30,081 nucleotides of DNA from Mxb001 sp051007175 (GTDB lineage Bacteria > Actinomycetota > Actinomycetes > S36-B12), in NCBI GenBank assembly GCA_051007175.1, contig JBPCSL010000209.1:1-30081 (forward strand), given 5' to 3'. This document shows positions 15,108 through 23,129 of this stretch, in pieces; positions within the stretch are counted from its first letter, which is position 1, and each line of letters starts with the position of its first letter. The position numbers were made by a program, and so were the translations under genes. Under the pieces are notes generated by a model, which was not told the DNA's origin, did not search any database, and saw nothing but the letters and a program-made list of their open reading frames with translations.

Positions 15108-15127
15108 GGTAGGGCCACGACCCTACC
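15108..15127. repeat. Perfect 7-bp inverted repeat upstream of bS22
   Basis: GGTAGGG and CCCTACC flank a 6-nt loop between the HTH gene stop and the bS22 start. Minus-strand TAGGGT (15120-15125) inside it could also be a -10 box for bS22. It may be an operator or an attenuating hairpin in the transcript. Confidence 0.5.
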
Positions 15128-15155
15128 CGACCGCGGACACCGTGAAGCGGTTGGG

Positions 15156-15362
15156 TCAGCCGGCCTCGATGTAGGAGGAGCGCAGGTAGTCATGCACGGC
15201 CTGCTCCGGGACGCGGAACGAGCGGCCGACGCGCACGGCGGGGAGCTCGCCACCGTGCACGAGCCGGTAGACGGTCATCTTGGACACGCGCATCAGGGAT
15301 GCGACCTCGGCGACAGTGAGGAAGCGCACCTCCGCAAGGGGGCGCTCGGGTCCACCGCTCAT
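15156..15362 (-). CDS. BldC/excisionase-type helix-turn-helix protein
   Basis: A 68-residue MerR-like winged HTH protein (HTH_17/excisionase type). The core is FLTVAEVASLMRVSKMTVYRLVHGGELPAVRVGRSFRVPEQAV, covering nearly the whole protein, with helix-turn-helix at about 16-36 and the wing at 37-50. The length and sequence resemble BldC of Streptomyces and Rv0500A of M. tuberculosis. No recombinase is nearby, so a phage excisionase role is unlikely. The ATG at 15362 has AGGAG 7 nt upstream. It is followed by bS22. Confidence 0.88.
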   Translation of the reverse strand: MSGGPERPLAEVRFLTVAEVASLMRVSKMTVYRLVHGGELPAVRVGRSFRVPEQAVHDYLRSSYIEAG

Positions 15363-15457
15363 CTGTCGCTCCTGTCGTCTCGCCCCCGGCGGGGCACTGG
15401 CGTCGGCGAGACGCTACTGCACGTTGGTCGCGGCGTCACGCGGAATCCTGGGATTGG

Positions 15458-15486
15458 AGCCTAGTGGCATGAGGCACCGGACCGAA
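15458..15486 (-). promoter_or_regulatory. Candidate promoter for the HTH-bS22 unit
   Basis: Minus-strand TAGGCT (15458-15463) with TTCGGT (15481-15486) 17 bp upstream. Transcription would start near 15451, giving a leader of about 90 nt. The -35 sits inside the DosR-like box described separately. Confidence 0.35.
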
Positions 15487-15492
15487 AGTCCC
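15479..15492 (-). promoter_or_regulatory. DosR/DevR-like box
   Basis: Minus-strand GGGACTTTCGGTCC resembles the dormancy-regulator box of actinobacteria (GGGACT-centred imperfect palindrome). It overlaps the -35 of the candidate promoter for the HTH-bS22 genes, a position where response regulators of this type can activate. It also lies 12 bp beyond the acuC stop, so a simple hairpin (GGAC/GTCC) at the end of the acuC transcript is an alternative. Confidence 0.4.
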
Positions 15493-15504
15493 TCCCCCGG
15501 GGGG

Positions 15505-16701
15505 CTAGAACCAGGGGTCCGGGTCCGCCATCAGGCCGTGGCTTGGGAATACCGCGGATCGCGTGGCGAGGATCGCTGCGTCCACGGGATCACCCGGATC
15601 GAAGCCCTGATCGAAGGGCTTGGGCCACGGGTGACGGCCGTCGGTCATGTGCGCGGGTCCCGGCCTGCCCAGGGCATCCGTCACATACGAGCGAAACGAC
15701 TCGGGCGTCTCGGACTCCGGGTTGATCGGCGTGCCGGCGGCTTCCGCGATGAGATGCGTCCACGCGCGCGGTACGACGTTCACCCACTCGTAGCCGCCGC
15801 CGCCGACCGCGATCCAGCGGCCATCGCAGAAGCGATGGGCCCAGCGATGGATGGCCTCATACGACATGCGCTGACCGTCGATGGAGAGTGTGAGGTGCGC
15901 GAGCGGGTCCTCGAAGTGGCTGTCGCAGCCATGCTGGCTCACGATGACCTGCGGATCGAAGCTCTCCAGCAGCGGCGGCACGACCGCGTGGAACGCGCGC
16001 AGCCACCCCTGGTCTCCAGTGCCGGCCGGGAGGGCGATGTTGACGGCCGTGCCGGGGGCCCGGGGGCCGCCGGTCTCCCAGGGGAAACCCGTGCCGGGGA
16101 AGAGCGTCCGCGGATCCTCGTGGACCGAGATCGTGAGGACGCGGGGGTCGTCGTAGAACATCGCCTGGACGCCGTCGCCGTGGTGGACATCGACGTCCAG
16201 ATAGGCGATCCGCTCGATGCCCTGGTCCAGGAGCCAGGCGATGGCCACCCCGATGTCGTTGTAGATGCAGAAGCCGCTCGCGGACCCCGGCATCGCGTGG
16301 TGCAGGCCGCCGGCGATGTTGATCGCATGCTGCGCGCTCCCCGAGTGCACGGCACGCGCGGCCGCCATCGTGGCGCCGGCGACGAGGGATGACGCCGCGT
16401 GCATGCCGGCGAACACCGGGTCGTCGGAGGTGCCGAGGCCACGCAGCGGGTCCGTCGTCCGCGGATCGTCGGAGGCGCGCTTCACGGCCTCGATGTACGT
16501 CGACTCGTGGACGCGCGCGAGGTCCTCTGCGGTGGCCGGGGCCACCGGGTTGTGCACCGTGACGTGCGCGGCATTCAGGAGGTCGAAGTCGGTAGCCAGT
16601 CGCATGGCCAATTGCACGCGGATGGGCGCCAGCGGATGGCCGGGGCCGAAGTCGTAGGCGCGCAGCCCGTCGTCCCAGACGACGGTGAGAGCGTCGCTCA
16701 T
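15505..16701 (-). CDS. acuC: AcuC-like class I/II histone-deacetylase-family enzyme
   Basis: Zinc-dependent deacetylase of 398 residues, cytoplasmic. Visible active-site features are the catalytic His pair H134/H135 (GGLHHAMPGSASGFCIYND), zinc ligands D171 and H173 (LDVDVHHGDGVQAMFY) and D260 (VSQHGCDSHFEDP), and GGGGYEW near 320. AcuC-type enzymes of Bacillus and actinobacteria deacetylate acetyl-CoA synthetase, a plausible but unproven target here. The ATG overlaps the proC stop by 4 bp (ATGA), making it the last gene of the six-gene operon. The frame stays open upstream through proC, but homology starts at 16701. Confidence 0.9.
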   Translation of the reverse strand: MSDALTVVWDDGLRAYDFGPGHPLAPIRVQLAMRLATDFDLLNAAHVTVHNPVAPATAEDLARVHESTYIEAVKRASDDPRTTDPLRGLGTSDDPVFAGMHAASSLVAGATMAAARAVHSGSAQHAINIAGGLHHAMPGSASGFCIYNDIGVAIAWLLDQGIERIAYLDVDVHHGDGVQAMFYDDPRVLTISVHEDPRTLFPGTGFPWETGGPRAPGTAVNIALPAGTGDQGWLRAFHAVVPPLLESFDPQVIVSQHGCDSHFEDPLAHLTLSIDGQRMSYEAIHRWAHRFCDGRWIAVGGGGYEWVNVVPRAWTHLIAEAAGTPINPESETPESFRSYVTDALGRPGPAHMTDGRHPWPKPFDQGFDPGDPVDAAILATRSAVFPSHGLMADPDPWF

Positions 16702-17492
16702 CCGCCACCCAGCTCCCGGCCGCGGTCGCGGGCGGCCGTCATGGCCGCCAGCACGAGCTCGCGGAAGCCGCCGGCCTCGAAGGTCGCCAGGGCCGCTGCG
16801 GTGGTGCCCTTGGGCGAGGTGACCTGCTGGCGCAGGGTCGCCGCGTCGGCACCCGGCTGCGCGGCCATCGTCGCCGCCCCCAGCACCGTCTGCACGACGA
16901 GGGTGCGTGCGGTCTCGGCGTCGACGCCTAGCTCGATGGCAGCTGCCGTCATCGACTCGATGAGCAGGAAGACGTATGCCGGACCGCTGCCCGAGGTCGA
17001 GGTCACCGCGTCCTGTAGGTCCTCGGGCACCCGCACGACCGGGCCCACGGCCGACAGCAGGCTCTCGACGTACTCTGCCTGCACCGCGTTGCACGAGCGG
17101 CCCAGCGAGATCGCGGTGATCCCCTGGTCGACCAGCGCGGGGGTGTTGGGCATGCCGCGGACGACCGCGACGCCGGCGGGCACCGCGGCCTCCAGGGTCT
17201 GCAGCCGGATGCCCGCGGCCAGCGACACCACGACGGTGCCATCCGCGAGCCGCGGGCCGATCTCCGCGAGGAGCTCGGCCATGTCCTGGGGCTTGGTGAC
17301 GAGCAGCACGGTGGCCGCCTCGGCGACCGCCTCGGCCGGCGACACGGCCCGCACGCCGTACCGCTGCGCGATCTCCTGCGCGCGCTCGGTGCGCTTCTCC
17401 GAGATGACGATGCGCTCGGGTGCGGTGCCGCCGCGGATGAGGCCGGCGATGAAGACCTCGCCCATGACGCCGGCGCCGAGGACTGCGATCAC
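16698..17492 (-). CDS. proC: Pyrroline-5-carboxylate reductase ProC
   Basis: Final step of proline synthesis, reducing pyrroline-5-carboxylate with NAD(P)H in the cytoplasm. The 264-residue protein has the Rossmann start AVLGAGVMGEVF (3-14), LLVTKPQDM and RGMPNTPALVDQGITAI. The signature SGSGPAYVFLLIESM and TSPKGTTAAAL lie near the C-terminus, and the length is normal. The GTG start shares GTGA with the TetR gene stop, with GGGAGG upstream. The ProC-TetR-isomerase order resembles M. tuberculosis Rv0498-Rv0500. Confidence 0.96.
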   Translation of the reverse strand: MIAVLGAGVMGEVFIAGLIRGGTAPERIVISEKRTERAQEIAQRYGVRAVSPAEAVAEAATVLLVTKPQDMAELLAEIGPRLADGTVVVSLAAGIRLQTLEAAVPAGVAVVRGMPNTPALVDQGITAISLGRSCNAVQAEYVESLLSAVGPVVRVPEDLQDAVTSTSGSGPAYVFLLIESMTAAAIELGVDAETARTLVVQTVLGAATMAAQPGADAATLRQQVTSPKGTTAAALATFEAGGFRELVLAAMTAARDRGRELGGG

Positions 17493-18124
17493 GAGGGACC
17501 TCCCGGGAGCGGGACGCGCGGATCGAGCAGCGCCTGGATGGTGGGAGCGACCATGCGCACCACCTGCTCCTCCGGCGCGGAGGCCAGCGGCTCGATGCGC
17601 AGGATGTAGCGGGAGGCGGCCAGGCCGATGAGGTACGACGTGATGAGCGCCACGCGCATGCGCGCATCGGGCACGCCGACCGCGGTGACCACGCGGTCGA
17701 CCACGTTGATTTCCAGGTATTCCTGCAGGGACTTCGTCACCTGCGCGGCCGAAGCGCCGGCCCGCACCATGGCGAGCAGGTCCTCGCGGACCTCCGGGTC
17801 GCCCAGGGTGTCGAGGGTGAAGCGCACGAGCCGCTCGCCCAGGCCCTCGACGCCGGGCGCGAGCAGCGCGGGGATCGCCGCGGCCGGATCCGTGGGCAGC
17901 TTCAGCGCTGCGGCGAAGAGGTCGCCCTTCGACGCGTAGTACTTGCGCAGGACCGCGGGCGCGATGCCCGCCGCCGCGGCCACTCCCTTGTACGTCGTGC
18001 GCGCATAGCCGCGCGCCGCGAAGGCGCTGCGGGCCGCCGCGAGCACGGCATCACGGGCCGGATCGAGTCCGGACGGCGCAGGGCGACCCTCAGCGGACTC
18101 ACCCTCGGACGCGTCGGAGGTCAC
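17489..18124 (-). CDS. TetR-family transcriptional regulator
   Basis: A 211-residue TetR-type regulator. The N-terminal HTH domain spans about 23-70 (AVLAAARSAFAARGYARTTYKGVAAAAGIAPAVLRKYYASKGDLFAAAL, with the family's Y-Y-x-S-K-x-D-L-F end). A ligand-binding helical domain follows, containing REDLLAMVRAGASAA. The GTG start overlaps the isomerase gene's stop by 4 bp (GTGA). As there is no intergenic space on either side, its operator must lie elsewhere, perhaps in the ppx promoter region or at distant genes. The ligand is unknown. Confidence 0.88.
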   Translation of the reverse strand: MTSDASEGESAEGRPAPSGLDPARDAVLAAARSAFAARGYARTTYKGVAAAAGIAPAVLRKYYASKGDLFAAALKLPTDPAAAIPALLAPGVEGLGERLVRFTLDTLGDPEVREDLLAMVRAGASAAQVTKSLQEYLEINVVDRVVTAVGVPDARMRVALITSYLIGLAASRYILRIEPLASAPEEQVVRMVAPTIQALLDPRVPLPGGPS

Positions 18125-18960
18125 GGGCTCACTCTAGGCGCGGGAGCGGGCGGCACCGCGAGGTGCAGTCGCGCGAAGGCGAGGGCCTCCGCCAGGTCGG
18201 CCTCGCGGGCCTCGCGCGAGGCGGCCCGCCGGGTGGAGACCTCGACGCACACGGTGCCGTCGTAGCCGGAGGCGGCGAGGGATTCGAGGAACTCCGCGCA
18301 GGGCTGCTGCCCGCGTCCGGGGATGAGGTGCTCGTCGCGATTGGATCCGCTGCCGTCGGCGAGGTGCACATGACGCAGGCGCTCGCCGAGGTCGCGCGCC
18401 ATCACGAGGGGGTCCGTGCCGGACACCGAGGTGTGCGACAGGTCCACGGTGGTGTGGGGGTAGTCCTCGTCGCGGACATCCCAGCCCGGGAGGTAGGCGG
18501 CGATCTCTCGGGAGCGCGCGCGCCAGGGGTACATGTTCTCGACGGCGAACTGCACGTCGGTCTCGTCCATCATCCGCTCGAGGCCGCGGACGAACTCCCG
18601 CGCGTAGTCGCGCTGCCAGCGAAACGGCGGGTGCACGACCACGGTGGAGGCGCCCAGCGTCTCGGCGGCATCGCGCGCGCGCAGCAGCTTGCCCCACGGG
18701 TCGGTCCCCCACACGCGCTGAGTGACGAGCAGGCACGGGGCGTGCACGGAGTCGATGGGCAGTGCGTAGTGGTCGCGAAGCCGCTGCAGGGCGGCGGGAT
18801 CCTGGCTCGCCGCGTCGGTCATCACCATGACCTCGACCCCGTCGTAACCGAGCCGCGAGGCAATATCGAAGGCCGACGCAGTCGACTCGGGGAAGACCGA
18901 GGAGGTCGACAGGGTCACCCGGATATCGCGCGCCGCCGGCGCATCGGGGCCTGAGGTCAC
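18121..18960 (-). CDS. Sugar phosphate isomerase/epimerase-like TIM-barrel protein
   Basis: A 279-residue xylose isomerase-like/AP-endonuclease-2 type TIM barrel, related to M. tuberculosis Rv0498. Candidate metal-site segments in order are DGVEVMV, VVVHPPFRW, FAVENMYPW, TTVDLSHTSVSG, RHVHLADG and VCVEVST. They hold the usual Glu, His and Asp positions, so a metal-dependent isomerase or related hydrolytic fold is likely. The substrate is unknown. GTG at 18960 is chosen as start because the family-like sequence (RVTLSTSSVFPES) begins soon after, 4 nt past the ATPase stop. Upstream in-frame codons run into the ATPase gene. Confidence 0.82.
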   Translation of the reverse strand: MTSGPDAPAARDIRVTLSTSSVFPESTASAFDIASRLGYDGVEVMVMTDAASQDPAALQRLRDHYALPIDSVHAPCLLVTQRVWGTDPWGKLLRARDAAETLGASTVVVHPPFRWQRDYAREFVRGLERMMDETDVQFAVENMYPWRARSREIAAYLPGWDVRDEDYPHTTVDLSHTSVSGTDPLVMARDLGERLRHVHLADGSGSNRDEHLIPGRGQQPCAEFLESLAASGYDGTVCVEVSTRRAASREAREADLAEALAFARLHLAVPPAPAPRVSP

Positions 18961-18964
18961 CCCG

Positions 18965-21352
18965 TCATTGTCCCCCGGCGCTCCCGCGGTGTCCCGGGCT
19001 GGGATGCCGCCATCGGTCCGTGACCACGGTCGCCACCCAGATGAGCAGGGCACCCGCGAGCCCCGCGACCAGGGCGATGACGCTGTCGCGCTCCGGGGAG
19101 ACGTGCACCGCGAAGAACCGCGAGAGCCACGGCACCGCGAGCACGACGACGAAGCACAGCAGCATCGCGGCGCAGACGCCGAGGCGCAGCAGGTTGAGGG
19201 GCCGGGCCGACTGGACCAGCACCGCGAAGGCCGCGATGAAGAGCGCGATCGTGGCGCCCGAGCGGGCGTCGGCCATCGGCTCGCCCGCGTCGAGGATGAG
19301 CAGGTAGGCCGACAGCCCTGCCGCGGCGCAGATCACGCCCGCCGGCACGGCGAAGAGGAGCACCCGGCGCAGGAAGCCCGGGCGGAAGCGCTCCGTGTTG
19401 GGCATGAGGGCCAGGAAGAAGCCCGGGATGCCGATCGTCAGCGCGCTGATGAGGGTGAAGTGCCGCGGCAGGAAGGGGAACTCCAGGGACTCCCCACCGC
19501 GCGACAGGGAGAAGAGGACCGACAGTCCGATGAACGTCGAGATGACGGTCGCGTAGAAGGTCTTGGTGAGGAAGACATCCGCGACGCGCTCGATGTTGCC
19601 GAGCACGCGCCGGCCCTCGGCCACCACGCGCGGCATGACGGAGAACTTGTTGTCGAGCAGCACCAGCTGGGCGACGGCCCGCGTGGCCGACGAGCCCGAT
19701 CCCATCGCGATGCCCAGGTCGGCCTGCTTGAGCGCGAGCACGTCGTTGACGCCGTCTCCCGTCATCGCCACGGTGTGATCGCGCGCGTGCAGCGCCCCGA
19801 CCATGGCCTGCTTCTGGCTCGGCGTGACGCGACCGAAGACGCTGTGGGCATCGATGGGCTCCACGAGGGCGGCCGGGTCGTCGGGCAGGTCGCGGGCGTC
19901 GACCGGGTGAGCCGCACCCGGCACGCCGGCCTGCCCGGCGATCGCGCCGACGGTCGCGGGATTGTCGCCGGAGATGACCTTGACTGCGACGTCCTGATCG
20001 AGGAAGTAGGCGACGGTGTCGCGCGCATCGTCACGCAGGCGCTGGTCGATGACGACGAGGGCGGCCGGCTGCACGGCACCAGGCCCGCGCTCGGCGTCGG
20101 GCCCGTCGCCGACCGATCGGGCGAGCAGCAGCACGCGCGAGCCGGCGGACGCGAGCTGCTCCGCGCGCGCCCGGACCCGGGGATCGGCGTCGCCGAGGAT
20201 GACCTCGGGGGCGCCGAGCAGCCAGGTGCCGTGGTCGACGAAGGTCGCGGCCGACCACTTGCGGGCGCTGGAGAAGGCGATCCCCTCCACCATCTGCCAC
20301 GTCGGGGTGGGCCGGGCCTGCGCGACGGCCTGCAGGGTCGGGTTGGGGCTCTCCTCCGAGGCACCGAGCGCGGCGAGCGCGGCGTCCACGTCGGCCGAGG
20401 CATCGAGGACCTCGATGTCCGTGACCGCCATGCCCGGCTCGGTGAGCGTGCCGGTCTTGTCGACGCACACGACATCGACGCGCGCGAGGACCTCCACGGC
20501 CGGCAGGTCCTGGACGAGCACCTTGCGCTGCGCCAGACGGACCACGGCCACCGCCATCGCGATGCTCGTGAGCAGCACCAGGCCCTCGGGGACCATGGTG
20601 ACGACGCCCGCGATCGTGCCGCTGATGGCGGAGTCGAGCGACTGCTGCGCCTTCAGCTGGGAGATGAGGAGCAGGATGCCCACGGGCGGGATGAGGAACG
20701 ACGCGATGCGGATGAACTTCGCGATGTCCTCGCGCAGCTCCGAGCGGGTCTGGGAGAACTTCTTCGCCTGCTCGGTGAGACCCGACGCGAAGGAGTCCCG
20801 GCCGACCCGGGTGGCGACGTACGCGCCACTGCCGGCGACGACGAAGGACCCCGACAGCACCTGATCGCCGACGGCCTTGTCGATGGGGTCCGCCTCGCCG
20901 GTGAGCAGGCTCTCGTCGATCTCCAGTCCCTCGCTCGAGACCACCTCGCCGTCGACGACGAGCTGGTCGCCCGGGCGCAGCACGACGAGGTCGTCGAGGA
21001 CAATCTCCGCGGGGCGCACCTCGACGTCCTGGCCATTGCGACGCACGAGCGGGCGCGCCTCGCCGATGACCGAGAGCTTCGCGAGGGCCCGGCTGGCCCG
21101 CCACTCCTGGACGATGCCGATGAGGGCGTTGAAGACGATGACCCAGCCGAAGAGGGTGTCCTGGAAGGGGGCCACGAACCACATGACGACCCACATGGAG
21201 CCGATGAGGAAGTTGAACCACGTGAGCGTGTTGGCCCGGATGATGCTGCCGAGGCTGCGGCTGTGCGGATCGGGCGCGTCGTTGGTCTGCCCCTGCGCGA
21301 CGCGCTCCGCGACCTGCGCCGACGTGAGGCCGTCGAGTGTCGTGACGCTCAT
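18965..21352 (-). CDS. P-type cation-transporting ATPase, CtpE-like
   Basis: A 795-residue P-type ATPase, about ten membrane helices by eye. Key elements are the actuator TGEA (151-154), the M4 motif VPEGL (254-258), phosphorylation site DKTGTLT (D298), nucleotide-domain SSARKWSA, and hinge TGDGVNDVLALKQAD (531-545). It lacks an N-terminal metal-binding domain and the CPC motif of heavy-metal pumps. The short nucleotide domain and overall sequence resemble mycobacterial CtpE, reported to be a calcium importer; that specificity is inference here. The ATG overlaps the ppx stop by 4 bp (ATGA). Its position inside the ppx-proC operon is unusual. Confidence 0.9.
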   Translation of the reverse strand: MSVTTLDGLTSAQVAERVAQGQTNDAPDPHSRSLGSIIRANTLTWFNFLIGSMWVVMWFVAPFQDTLFGWVIVFNALIGIVQEWRASRALAKLSVIGEARPLVRRNGQDVEVRPAEIVLDDLVVLRPGDQLVVDGEVVSSEGLEIDESLLTGEADPIDKAVGDQVLSGSFVVAGSGAYVATRVGRDSFASGLTEQAKKFSQTRSELREDIAKFIRIASFLIPPVGILLLISQLKAQQSLDSAISGTIAGVVTMVPEGLVLLTSIAMAVAVVRLAQRKVLVQDLPAVEVLARVDVVCVDKTGTLTEPGMAVTDIEVLDASADVDAALAALGASEESPNPTLQAVAQARPTPTWQMVEGIAFSSARKWSAATFVDHGTWLLGAPEVILGDADPRVRARAEQLASAGSRVLLLARSVGDGPDAERGPGAVQPAALVVIDQRLRDDARDTVAYFLDQDVAVKVISGDNPATVGAIAGQAGVPGAAHPVDARDLPDDPAALVEPIDAHSVFGRVTPSQKQAMVGALHARDHTVAMTGDGVNDVLALKQADLGIAMGSGSSATRAVAQLVLLDNKFSVMPRVVAEGRRVLGNIERVADVFLTKTFYATVISTFIGLSVLFSLSRGGESLEFPFLPRHFTLISALTIGIPGFFLALMPNTERFRPGFLRRVLLFAVPAGVICAAAGLSAYLLILDAGEPMADARSGATIALFIAAFAVLVQSARPLNLLRLGVCAAMLLCFVVVLAVPWLSRFFAVHVSPERDSVIALVAGLAGALLIWVATVVTDRWRHPSPGHRGSAGGQ

Positions 21353-22278
21353 GTCTCCATGCCGTCCAGCCGGCGCAGGATGACCCCCTCGCGCAGCGCC
21401 CAGGGCCCGATCTCCAGCTGCTCGATGCCGAGGAGGTCCATCGCAGCCTCGGCGACGATCGCCCCCGCCAGCAGTTGCGGCGCGCGCGACTCCGAGACGC
21501 CGGGAAGGCGAGCCCGCTCCGCGACGCTCATCGACGCGAGCTTCGGCACCCAGAGCCGCAGGTCCTCCCTGCTCAGGCTGCGCCGCACATGGAAACCCTC
21601 GCTCGAGGGCGCGGCACCGGCGATGCGGGCGAGCTGTCGGAAGGTCTTGGAGGTGGCGACCGCGATGCGCGGATCGCCCGCACGCAGGATCTGCCCGACG
21701 ACCGCTCCCAGCGCGGCGCGCACCTGGCGACGCGCCTCGCGGACGGCCTTCTCCTTGGGCGGGTCACCCGGCAGCAGATCCCGCGTGAGGCGGCCTGCTC
21801 CCAGCGGCAGCGACAGCGCGGCATCCGGCTCCTCGTCGTCGCCAACGGCGAGCTCGAGGGAGCCGCCTCCGATGTCGAGCACCACGATCCGCCCGGCCGA
21901 CCAGCCGAACCAGCGGCGTACGGCGAGGAAGGTGAGCCGGGCCTCCTCCGACCCGCTCAGCACCTCGACATCGAGGCCCGCGCGCTCGCGCACCTGCTGG
22001 ATGACGCTGAAGCCGTTGGGCGCCTCGCGGATGGCCGAGGTGGCGAAGGCGAGGAACTCGGTGACGCCGAGGTCCTCGGCCGTGGCCTGCGCCTCCTGGG
22101 CGAAGCCCACCAGCGACTCGATGGCGGCCTCGTCGATCGTGCCGTCCGGCAGGAGGTGCTCCGCGAGCTGCAGGGTGATCTTGGACTTCCAGGCCGGCAG
22201 GGGAGCGGCTCCCTGGTGGGCGTCGACGATAAGAAGGTGAACGGTGTTCGAGCCGATGTCGAGCACTCCGAGTCGCAC
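21349..22278 (-). CDS. Exopolyphosphatase / guanosine pentaphosphate phosphohydrolase (Ppx/GppA)
   Basis: ASKHA-fold phosphatase that hydrolyses polyphosphate or pppGpp in the cytoplasm. The 309-residue protein has phosphate-1 motif LGVLDIGSNTVHLL (3-16), EFLAFATSAIREAPNG, VEVLSGSEEARLTFLAVRR and the second phosphate motif VVLDIGGGSLELAVG. It is the short, single-module actinobacterial type (compare Rv0496) without the extra C-terminal domains of E. coli Ppx. Start GTG at 22278 is supported by TACGGT 6 nt upstream. First gene of the operon that runs to acuC. Confidence 0.93.
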   Translation of the reverse strand: MRLGVLDIGSNTVHLLIVDAHQGAAPLPAWKSKITLQLAEHLLPDGTIDEAAIESLVGFAQEAQATAEDLGVTEFLAFATSAIREAPNGFSVIQQVRERAGLDVEVLSGSEEARLTFLAVRRWFGWSAGRIVVLDIGGGSLELAVGDDEEPDAALSLPLGAGRLTRDLLPGDPPKEKAVREARRQVRAALGAVVGQILRAGDPRIAVATSKTFRQLARIAGAAPSSEGFHVRRSLSREDLRLWVPKLASMSVAERARLPGVSESRAPQLLAGAIVAEAAMDLLGIEQLEIGPWALREGVILRRLDGMET

Positions 22279-22284
22279 ACCCGA

Positions 22285-22290
22285 ACCGTA
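22285..22290 (-). promoter_or_regulatory. Candidate leaderless -10 box for the ppx operon
   Basis: Minus-strand TACGGT exactly 6 nt before the GTG at 22278. It would drive the whole six-gene unit. It faces away from the plus-strand box at 22330-22335. Confidence 0.5.
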
Positions 22291-22329
22291 CCCGCCCGGG
22301 TCCTGCGTCGGGAGCCGGACGATCCGCGC

Positions 22330-22335
22330 TAGTGT
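22330..22335 (+). promoter_or_regulatory. Candidate leaderless -10 box for the cysteine-cluster gene
   Basis: TAGTGT exactly 6 nt before the GTG at 22342; no Shine-Dalgarno is possible in the gap. Confidence 0.5.
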
Positions 22336-22341
22336 CGCCCG

Positions 22342-23115
22342 GTGCCTGAAGTTCCCCTCGACTTCCCGCGTGCCTGGGTCGAGTTCGACGACCCTGGCAA
22401 GAAGGGGCGCCGGTACCGCTGCGACCTCACCTGGCTGACCTCCCGCTGGACCTGCATCTTCGGTCGAGGCTGCAAGGGCATCTACGCCGACCGGCCCGAC
22501 GACGGGTGCTGCACCCTCGGCGCGCACTTCACCGACCGCGACGACGAGAAGCGCGTCCTGAAGTGGGCGAAGAAGCTCGACCCCGAGCACTGGCAGTTCT
22601 ACGAGGTGGGCCAGAAGAAGGGGCCGACCACGAAGTCCGGCAAGGGCGAGCGCAAGACCCGCGTCGTCGACGGCGCCTGCATCTTCCTCAACCGCCCTGG
22701 CTTCGCCGGCGGTGAGGGCTGCGCCCTGCACGGGCTGGCCGAGCGCAACGAGGTCTCGTTCGTCGAGACGAAGCCCGATGTGTGCTGGCAGCTGCCGCTG
22801 CGCCGCAGCTTCGACACGGTGGAGAACCCCGACGACACGTCGTACCAGCTGGTGACCATCGCCGAGTTCGACCGCCGCGGCTGGGGCTCCGGGGGCCATG
22901 ACCTCGACTGGTACTGCAGCGGCAACACCGAGGCGCATGTCGGCACCGAGCCCGTCTACGTGAGCAACCGCGACGAGCTCGTGGCGCTTATGGGCAAGAA
23001 GGCGTACGCCGTGCTCGTCGAGTACTGCCAGGCGCGCGAGGCCATGCTGGCCGCGGCCCGCGACAAGACCACCCGTCGCGGCCTCGCCCCCCACCCCGCC
23101 GACCCCGAGCGCTAG
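22342..23115 (+). CDS. YkgJ-like cysteine-cluster protein, function unknown
   Basis: A 257-residue soluble protein with ten cysteines (27, 38, 44, 56, 57, 113, 127, 148, 192, 229). The spacing around C44, C56-C57, C113, C127 (GCALHG) and C148 (KPDVCWQLP) resembles the YkgJ/DUF3109-type cluster, thought to bind zinc or an iron-sulphur centre. I base this on pattern, not on alignment. The C-terminal part is not recognised. It starts with a leaderless-type GTG and is divergent from ppx. The next gene, radA, has its own promoter, so the two may not be functionally linked. Confidence 0.75.
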   Translation: MPEVPLDFPRAWVEFDDPGKKGRRYRCDLTWLTSRWTCIFGRGCKGIYADRPDDGCCTLGAHFTDRDDEKRVLKWAKKLDPEHWQFYEVGQKKGPTTKSGKGERKTRVVDGACIFLNRPGFAGGEGCALHGLAERNEVSFVETKPDVCWQLPLRRSFDTVENPDDTSYQLVTIAEFDRRGWGSGGHDLDWYCSGNTEAHVGTEPVYVSNRDELVALMGKKAYAVLVEYCQAREAMLAAARDKTTRRGLAPHPADPER

Positions 23116-23129
23116 TCCCGCCCTCAGTC

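Noticed and set aside
15156..15362. Phage excisionase or integrative element suggested by the excisionase-type HTH protein
   Set aside because: No integrase, attachment-site repeat or tRNA is nearby. The gene sits in a conserved core neighbourhood and matches the BldC type.
16702..17667. N-terminal extension of acuC through proC
   Set aside because: Deacetylase homology begins at 16701 with an ATGA overlap; the upstream part is an out-of-frame reading of proC.
18968..22240. Very long open frame on the plus strand opposite the ATPase and ppx genes
   Set aside because: It is the antisense shadow of two confidently identified minus-strand genes. The predicted protein is Arg/Asp/Glu/His-rich with no recognisable domain, as expected from GC-rich codon bias.
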